From Youngiibacter fragilis 232.1 (GTDB lineage: Bacteria; Bacillota; Clostridia; Clostridiales; Clostridiaceae): 64,000 nt of DNA. Numbering within the stretch: the first letter of the stretch is position 1; each line of letters opens with the position of its first letter. The stretch covers positions 1 to 64,000 of the forward strand of contig NZ_AXUN02000035.1 of assembly GCF_000495435.3 (NCBI RefSeq). The letters run 5' to 3'. Position numbers and translations under genes: made by a program. The notes below the pieces were generated by a model. That model was not told the DNA's origin and did no database searches. It saw only the letters and a list, made by a program, of their open reading frames with translations. This document shows positions 59,284 through 64,000 of the stretch, one piece after another.

Positions 59284-60681
59284 ATGAGGAAGGTTGTCGC
59301 AGCAATATTATCCATTATCCTATCTTCAGCAATGATAGGGATCCCTGTTTCCGCACTTTCGGTAGTGCCTGACGGAGTGAAGGTCATGGAAGATGCACCG
59401 GTGATTCCTCCGGATGATAAGGTAAAGGCAATTTCAGTTGGAGGCTCCCACACACTGATACTGACAGAGAAGGGGGCAATATTCGCCTGGGGGAGCAACG
59501 CCCGAAGTCAGCTGGATATCCCGCCAATCCCTGAAGGGGAGACAGCAGTCGACATCGCAGCGGGAACTTCCCATTCCATAGCCCTTACAGATAAGGGGAC
59601 AGTGCTCCTATGGGGTTCAAATGATTTCGGACAGACTGAGACCCCTGGTTTCCCTCAGGGTGAGGTCATTCAGGACGTATCAGCAGGAGATACGTTTTCT
59701 CTCGCAAAAACCGCAAGCGGTACGATCATAGCCTGGGGATTCTCTGCCAATGAGAAGAAGGTGGTTACACTCCAGGAGCCAGAGAACGACTCGCTTATAT
59801 CAGCTGATGCAGAATATGAGTATTTCGTATCCCTTTCAGAGAGTGGAAAGGTCTATTCAAGCTATCTCGTAGGTCTTGCTTTCGGAAAGGAGCAGGGGAG
59901 CCTTGTCAGCCCCAAAATCCCTGCGGGAGTTACCATGATCTCCGCTGACCCTTCCAATGCACATATAGCAGGTCTGTCAGATGATGGAAGGGTAGTCTCC
60001 TGGAGGGGAGAGGGGTATGAGGATATTGAGATCCATGAGACTTCTGAAGATGTTGTCAAGGTTTCAGCCGGAACAAATTACACAGCTGCACTGACTTCAG
60101 AGGGTAAGCTGTTGCTATGGGACTGGAAAGAGGAAAGGCTTCCTGACATTGCACTTCCATTCTCCGAGAAAGCAAAGCTTATGGCGGACGGGTACGGCAG
60201 GACCGTGATATTTACTGAACAGGGCAGGTTCATTGAGGTGAATTCTGGTGTTCTTGCTGGTATTCCAGTGAGGAAGGACTACAGAGGGGCAGCGGCAATG
60301 CTTGTATCAATGTTGTTTCTGGCTGCGCTGGCTGCTCTGGCCGTGAAATGGTTCAAGTCAGAAAAGTATCGGGATGAGATTTATTTCGGAATCCCCGACA
60401 CAAGGCTAGGGATGGCCTCATTCAAGATAGCGGCAGCTGTTATCATTTATGGCCTTCTTTTCACCATGCTGAACATCCTGTATGCAGGCTGGGGAGAAAA
60501 CATGATACTTCATCTTGTGCTTCTCCCATTCATCTGGTCGATGTATATCCTGCCGCTGGTATCGATAGGTCTCGCAGTATTCTCAATATTGAAGGACGAC
60601 GAGAGGTCAGCCCTTGTGATACTATCTGTACCGGCATGCCTGTATTTTCTTGTGATATACGTAATCTACATGATTTTCTAG
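59284..60681 (+). CDS. RCC1-repeat protein with C-terminal transmembrane helices
   Basis: 465 residues from ATG 59284 (AGGAGTTG upstream). Signal-like N-terminus, then RCC1-type repeats, each with SAGxxHxxALTxxGxxxxWG: SVGGSHTLILTEKGAIFAWG, AAGTSHSIALTDKGTVLLWG, SAGDTFSLAKTASGTIIAWG and SAGTNYTAALTSEGKLLLWD, giving a likely seven-bladed propeller (~45-330). At least three hydrophobic helices follow (~336-356, 378-402, 405-460). A propeller outside and helices in the membrane is uncommon for this family. Role unknown; could be a sensor or scaffold. Confidence 0.8.
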   Translation: MRKVVAAILSIILSSAMIGIPVSALSVVPDGVKVMEDAPVIPPDDKVKAISVGGSHTLILTEKGAIFAWGSNARSQLDIPPIPEGETAVDIAAGTSHSIALTDKGTVLLWGSNDFGQTETPGFPQGEVIQDVSAGDTFSLAKTASGTIIAWGFSANEKKVVTLQEPENDSLISADAEYEYFVSLSESGKVYSSYLVGLAFGKEQGSLVSPKIPAGVTMISADPSNAHIAGLSDDGRVVSWRGEGYEDIEIHETSEDVVKVSAGTNYTAALTSEGKLLLWDWKEERLPDIALPFSEKAKLMADGYGRTVIFTEQGRFIEVNSGVLAGIPVRKDYRGAAAMLVSMLFLAALAALAVKWFKSEKYRDEIYFGIPDTRLGMASFKIAAAVIIYGLLFTMLNILYAGWGENMILHLVLLPFIWSMYILPLVSIGLAVFSILKDDERSALVILSVPACLYFLVIYVIYMIF

Positions 60682-60749
60682 TGGTTTCTGAATATGGCCG
60701 CATTTACCGGGAACTCATGGCAAATGTGGCTTGACAGAGGCAAGCAATG

Positions 60750-60795
60750 GAGAGAAGGTCTCAGTCGGTTGCTCTGAGACCTTCTCTCCTTTATA
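60750..60795. terminator. Bidirectional terminator
   Basis: GAGAGAAGGTCTCAG (60750-60764) pairs perfectly with CTGAGACCTTCTCTC (60774-60788), then CTTTATATT. It separates the convergent RCC1-like and sigma-factor genes. Confidence 0.85.
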
Positions 60796-60798
60796 TTG

Positions 60799-61368
60799 TC
60801 AGTTCAGCTTGTTTCCTATTGCTGTCCTAAGCTTCTTAATCGCCTTGTCCTTCTGGTACCTGATGTGCCTGTAGTCCTCGTGATAAATGTCGGAGCATCT
60901 CTTGAGTCCGCCATAATCATCGCACATGTATATGTTCAGGATCTCCTTCTCCTTGGGAGTCAGGGTATCGAAAGCATCCTTGAGATGCATGCTGTCTTCG
61001 AATCTCAGCACCTGACTCTCCGTGTCATCAGATGAGACAAGCTTCTCCGTGAGAGGGATGCCGTCTGTATCCTTGTCTTCTATGCTTGACAGATTAGGTT
61101 TCCCGAGATACTTTCTGGCTTCATACTTCAGTGAATTCTGAATGCATTTCTTCAGATATGCAGAAGCGAGGCTTGCCTTTTCATCGGTAATTGACCTTAC
61201 GCCATTGATGATTCCGATATTCGCCACCTGCTTCAAGTCATTGAAGTCATGGTACTTGATGTGAACTTTTTTACATTCTTTGATAACCAGCGGTTCAAAG
61301 CTTAATATTATTTTTTCCATATCCGCTTTGCTGCCTTCACGGGCTTTCTTCAGACATTCCATATCCAT
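60799..61368 (-). CDS. Small sigma-70-family RNA polymerase sigma factor
   Basis: 189 residues, start at 61368 (MDMECLKKAREGSKADMEKI) behind GGGAGGG on the minus strand. Sigma region 2 is recognisable (FNDLKQVANIGIINGVRSIT), and region 4 with a helix-turn-helix (LTPKEKEILNIYMCDDYGGL and onward). It resembles the small sigma factors of clostridia (UviA/TcdR/BotR- and SigI-like). No anti-sigma gene lies adjacent. Regulon unknown. Confidence 0.8.
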   Translation of the reverse strand: MDMECLKKAREGSKADMEKIILSFEPLVIKECKKVHIKYHDFNDLKQVANIGIINGVRSITDEKASLASAYLKKCIQNSLKYEARKYLGKPNLSSIEDKDTDGIPLTEKLVSSDDTESQVLRFEDSMHLKDAFDTLTPKEKEILNIYMCDDYGGLKRCSDIYHEDYRHIRYQKDKAIKKLRTAIGNKLN

Positions 61369-61599
61369 CAACATCCCTCCCTGTTTTCTACTAGTAAAAT
61401 ATGCTTGAAGCATACCAATGGCACAGGCACCACTAATCATTTTGCTTTATATTTACAGAAATATAGGAATTTCTAAAAATTCACAAGAGATATGGAAATA
61501 TTTACTTTTTGCTTTTGGAGAGGTTTCCTGGGAATGTCTTACCTTGCCGCAAAACATTTCAGAATATATAATTCAAGGGAAGGAAGAAAGAGGTGCACC

Positions 61600-61806
61600 A
61601 TGGCAAAACGTATATGGACCATAGATGAGATCGACAAATACAGGAAAGAAAAGAATACGTTCCTGTACTTCAACAAGGAGGATGGGAACCTCATAGTACC
61701 GAAGGCAATCGGACGAGGAAGGACCTTCAATTGGGCGAACCCACTGTCATGGGTGTTCATGGTGGTACTGTTCCTGTTCCTTACCTGGTTTACGTCAGCG
61801 TACTAA
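61600..61806 (+). CDS. DUF5808 small membrane protein
   Basis: 68 residues from ATG 61600 (AGAGGTG six bases before). It begins MAKRIWTIDEIDKYRKEKNT, then has the DUF5808 core FLYFNKEDGNLIVPKAIGRG and TFNWANPLSW, and ends in one transmembrane helix. The function of DUF5808 is unknown. It is divergent from the sigma-factor gene, and the two share the intergenic region. Confidence 0.78.
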   Translation: MAKRIWTIDEIDKYRKEKNTFLYFNKEDGNLIVPKAIGRGRTFNWANPLSWVFMVVLFLFLTWFTSAY

Positions 61807-61851
61807 AAGGCCTGGCAGCGATTCTTAATTTGAAGGGTTTGAGGTAATGAG

Positions 61852-62279
61852 ATGGATATGTCGAAAAGAAACTGGTCAGAGGGCTTATTGTAGTTTTTGC
61901 TTCACTTGCAGCCATGTCAGTGGCTTACATTGCGTATGCCCTGTTCCATACTGTGATAGCTGGGATCTCCATTCCAATTATCGGGCATCCATATCCTACT
62001 GTAGCCACGAGACCGGTCTTCGCACTTATAATGACGGTATTGTACCTTATATATTGCAGAAAGGGCCGGAACGATATAGCAAAAGCAGCGCTTATTTCAA
62101 TACCAGCAGGAGCAATCATGCTGTCCCTCGGGATTGCGCTGTTCAAGCTGCCGCTTGCGGTTATCGCTTCTAAGACGGCAGTCCTTGTTGTCTTTCTTTT
62201 TATTCTTGCCAGGTTCAAGAAGGATTGGGCCTACTATCTGGCACTCTCAGTGACGTACATACTTTCGATGCTTTATTGA
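61852..62279 (+). pseudogene. Small multi-helix membrane protein with single-base frameshift near its start
   Basis: ATG 61852 with GAGGT upstream opens MDMSKR, but the reading frame of the conserved membrane part needs one more A in the AAAA run near 61863-61868, giving MDMSKKKLVRGLIVVFASLA. From 61914 an open frame continues as MSVAYIAYALFHTVIAGISI to the end, with four hydrophobic helices. The first helix begins before the ATG at 61914, so that ATG is probably not the true start. Either a sequencing indel in a homopolymer or a genuine frameshift. No family recognised. Confidence 0.55.
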
Positions 62280-62562
62280 ATGTGAAAGTGTTTCTTTATC
62301 AGGTGTTTTTGGCTGTATTGTTTGCATATTCCATGTGTATGTAAAGAGGGTATAATATCATGAAGGTAATTTCATGTTATTTTCACGTAAACATACCCGA
62401 AAATCGCAAAAAGCACTTTCATTTGACAAGGTTTTCTGATATAGTTGTATTTGTCCGAAGAGGACGAAAAAATAAAAAATACAGTTAATCAAGTAGTATT
62501 TTCCTGAACCCCTTGGCTCAGTAAATCCGAAGAAGTAACTGTAGTCAAGGAGGAAGTCAAAT

Positions 62563-62724
62563 ATGTTGACAGACAAGAAGATCGTATGCAGAGACTGCAA
62601 CCAGGAGTTCGTATTCACAGTAGGTGAGCAGGAATTCTACAAGGAAAAGGGATTCGAGAATGATCCTGTAAGATGCCCGGATTGCAGAAGAGCTAAGAAG
62701 GCACAGAGCGGCAACAGAAGATAG
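62563..62724 (+). CDS. Small zinc-ribbon protein
   Basis: 53 residues from ATG 62563, with AAGGAGGAAG upstream. The four zinc ligands are two CxxC pairs, CRDC at 9-12 and CPDC at 38-41, separated by the phrase QEFVFTVGEQEFYKEKGF. This matches the probable zinc-ribbon family of short proteins common in Firmicutes and in Gram-negative bacteria, function unknown though sometimes associated with cold shock proteins. It has a long leader (62280-62562) and its own terminator, consistent with a monocistronic, probably well-expressed gene. Confidence 0.85.
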   Translation: MLTDKKIVCRDCNQEFVFTVGEQEFYKEKGFENDPVRCPDCRRAKKAQSGNRR

Positions 62725-62732
62725 TATCTTCG

Positions 62733-62760
62733 AGCGGAAGCGTAAGCTTCCGCTTTTATT
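62733..62760 (+). terminator. Terminator after zinc-ribbon gene
   Basis: AGCGGAAGC (62733-62741), loop GTAA, GCTTCCGCT (62746-62754), then TTTATTTT. Confidence 0.9.
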
Positions 62761-62784
62761 TTGCTTAAAATCTTTTATGAAGGT

Positions 62785-62809
62785 AATTTCTGACATTCTG
62801 TCAGAAATT
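62785..62809. promoter_or_regulatory. Inverted repeat upstream of isocitrate dehydrogenase
   Basis: AATTTCTGACA, TTC, TGTCAGAAATT: a perfect 11-3-11 inverted repeat about 45 bases upstream of a TATAAT at 62855-62860 that probably serves icd. Since the previous gene already has a terminator at 62733, an operator role is plausible. Confidence 0.5.
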
Positions 62810-62894
62810 TAGCATATTATAAGATAAAGTATCCAAAAATCTGTTCTTATAGGTTATAATTTGTATTATTAATCATGTGAGGGAGAGTAAACCG

Positions 62895-64000
62895 ATGGCT
62901 GAGAGAATACTTATGAATGTCCCGCTTGTAGAGATGGACGGGGACGAGATGACCAGGATAATATGGAAGGACATCAAGGATATCCTTCTTGAACCATACA
63001 TCGAGCTCAAGACAGAGTATTATGACCTGGGTCTTGAGAAAAGGGACGAGACTGATGACAAGATCACAGTCGATGCAGCCCTTGCAACCAAGAAATATGG
63101 TGTCGCAGTAAAGTGCGCGACAATCACGCCCAATGCCCAGAGGATGACAGAGTACAAGCTCAAGCACATGTGGAAGAGCCCAAATGGAACCATAAGGGCA
63201 ATCCTTGACGGAACAGTCTTCAGAAAACCGATCATCGTATCAAACATAAAGCCCTTCGTAAGGACCTGGGAGAAGCCTATAACCATAGCAAGGCACGCTT
63301 ATGGGGATGTCTATAAGGGAGTCGAGATAAAGACCTCCGGAAAAGGCAGAGGAGAGCTTATCTACACATCAGAAAGCGGAGATGTCACCAAAGAGATAAT
63401 CCATGAGTTCAATGGCAACGGGATACTGCAGGCAATGCACAATACCGACAGCTCGATAGAGAGCTTCGCAAGGTCATGCTTTGGCTATGCGCTCGATGTA
63501 AAGGAGGATCTGTGGTTCTCGACAAAGGATACCATCTCAAAGAAGTATGACCACAGGTTCAAGGATATCTTCGAAGAGATATTCGATGCTGAATATGCGT
63601 CCAGGTTCAAGGAAGCAGGGATAGAGTACTTTTATACTCTGATTGATGATGCGGTGGCAAGGGTCATAAGGAGCGAAGGCGGATTCATTTGGGCATGCAA
63701 GAATTACGACGGGGATGTCATGAGCGACATGGTTGCTACAGCATTCGGAAGTCTCGCCATGATGACATCGGTCCTTGTTTCGCCTGAAGGCTTCTTCGAG
63801 TATGAGGCAGCCCACGGCACAGTCACAAGGCACTACTACCAGCACCTTGAAGGCAAGGAGACCTCTACCAATCCTGTTGCGACACTGTTCGCATGGACTG
63901 GTGCACTTAGGAAGCGAGGGGAGATGGATTCGCTTACTGACCTCGTAGATTTCTGCGACAGGCTTGACAAGGCAACACTTGACACCATTGAGGACGGCAT
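62895..64000 (+). CDS. icd: NADP-dependent isocitrate dehydrogenase, eukaryotic-like type (partial)
   Basis: At least 368 residues; the frame is open to the end of the window, so the C-terminus is missing. Start ATG 62895 with GAGGGAGAG before. The sequence is the dimeric NADP-IDH type shared by mitochondria and many bacteria: [76 protein letters not shown], and [20 protein letters not shown] for NADP binding. It oxidatively decarboxylates isocitrate to 2-oxoglutarate, yielding NADPH. It has its own promoter and perhaps an operator. Confidence 0.93.
   Translation, partial: MAERILMNVPLVEMDGDEMTRIIWKDIKDILLEPYIELKTEYYDLGLEKRDETDDKITVDAALATKKYGVAVKCATITPNAQRMTEYKLKHMWKSPNGTIRAILDGTVFRKPIIVSNIKPFVRTWEKPITIARHAYGDVYKGVEIKTSGKGRGELIYTSESGDVTKEIIHEFNGNGILQAMHNTDSSIESFARSCFGYALDVKEDLWFSTKDTISKKYDHRFKDIFEEIFDAEYASRFKEAGIEYFYTLIDDAVARVIRSEGGFIWACKNYDGDVMSDMVATAFGSLAMMTSVLVSPEGFFEYEAAHGTVTRHYYQHLEGKETSTNPVATLFAWTGALRKRGEMDSLTDLVDFCDRLDKATLDTIEDG

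Noticed and set aside
62733-62809. Second terminator for the zinc-ribbon gene (inverted repeat at 62785)
   Set aside because: A perfect terminator already exists at 62733-62760, and the second repeat lacks a T tract; an operator role for icd is more likely.
1-64000. Mobile element, prophage, CRISPR array, tRNA or rRNA
   Set aside because: No transposase, integrase, phage protein, regularly spaced repeat or cloverleaf was seen; base use and codon style look uniform by eye across the window.

Overview
The window reads as a contiguous piece of chromosome from an anaerobic, single-membrane member of the Bacillota, most likely class Clostridia. Evidence: strong AGGAGG-type ribosome sites, frequent TTG and GTG starts, heavy use of AGG for arginine, many Sec and Tat lipoproteins, a LytR-CpsA-Psr protein, a VanX-type dipeptidase, and type IV pili without a secretin. 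Nearly all genes lie on the + strand. No rRNA, tRNA, CRISPR array, insertion sequence or prophage was seen. The species cannot be named from the sequence alone.

Region 1 (1-13.3 kb) is a carbohydrate-type catabolic island. It holds an ABC importer of the nitrate/sulfonate/taurine family with two different permeases and two different ATPases, an SDR and a zinc dehydrogenase, two class II aldolases, a divergent LacI repressor, a phosphofructokinase, a triose-phosphate-isomerase-like enzyme and a LarA (nickel racemase/epimerase)-like enzyme. The same AAACGTTT palindrome core lies upstream of the importer operon and in the LacI/phosphofructokinase intergenic region, suggesting one regulon. Several enzymes carry changes at diagnostic residues, so the substrate may not be a textbook sugar. 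The two ATPases have complementary defects that predict one degenerate and one canonical ATP site.

Region 2 (13.3-18.5 kb) has tiny membrane proteins, a DUF2877 protein and a secreted protein with seven Ig-like repeats. Region 3 (18.6-22.9 kb) is a compact extracellular flavin reductase module: TetR regulator, Tat-exported FAD-binding lipoprotein, two TatA proteins, TatC and an FMN-binding lipoprotein. Region 4 (22.9-29.7 kb) is a sigma-54-controlled operon (activator, -24/-12 promoter, palindromic upstream site) with an AtuA/DUF1446 pair, degradative-type HMG-CoA reductase and a TctA-family permease; I read it as a candidate mevalonate or related isoprenoid-acid utilisation operon.

Region 5 (29.7-35 kb) is mixed: a C_GCAxxG_C_C protein, VanX-like dipeptidase, lipoprotein, NERD protein, Ldh2-family dehydrogenase and an unknown protein. 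Region 6 (35-52.1 kb) joins three membrane c-di-GMP proteins to a full type IV pilus locus (pilT, pilD, pilA, three minor pilins, pilB, pilC, a PilM-PilN fusion, pilO). PilB carries two MshEN c-di-GMP-binding motifs, tying the two halves together.

Region 7 (52.1-64 kb) has an LCP protein, a CMD-family protein, bacterioferritin, a decayed secreted SGNH hydrolase, a PstS-like lipoprotein, a DUF3298-like lipoprotein, DUF502, SixA, an RCC1-repeat membrane protein, a small sigma factor, small membrane proteins (one frameshifted), a zinc-ribbon protein and the 5' part of a eukaryotic-type NADP isocitrate dehydrogenase that runs off the end.
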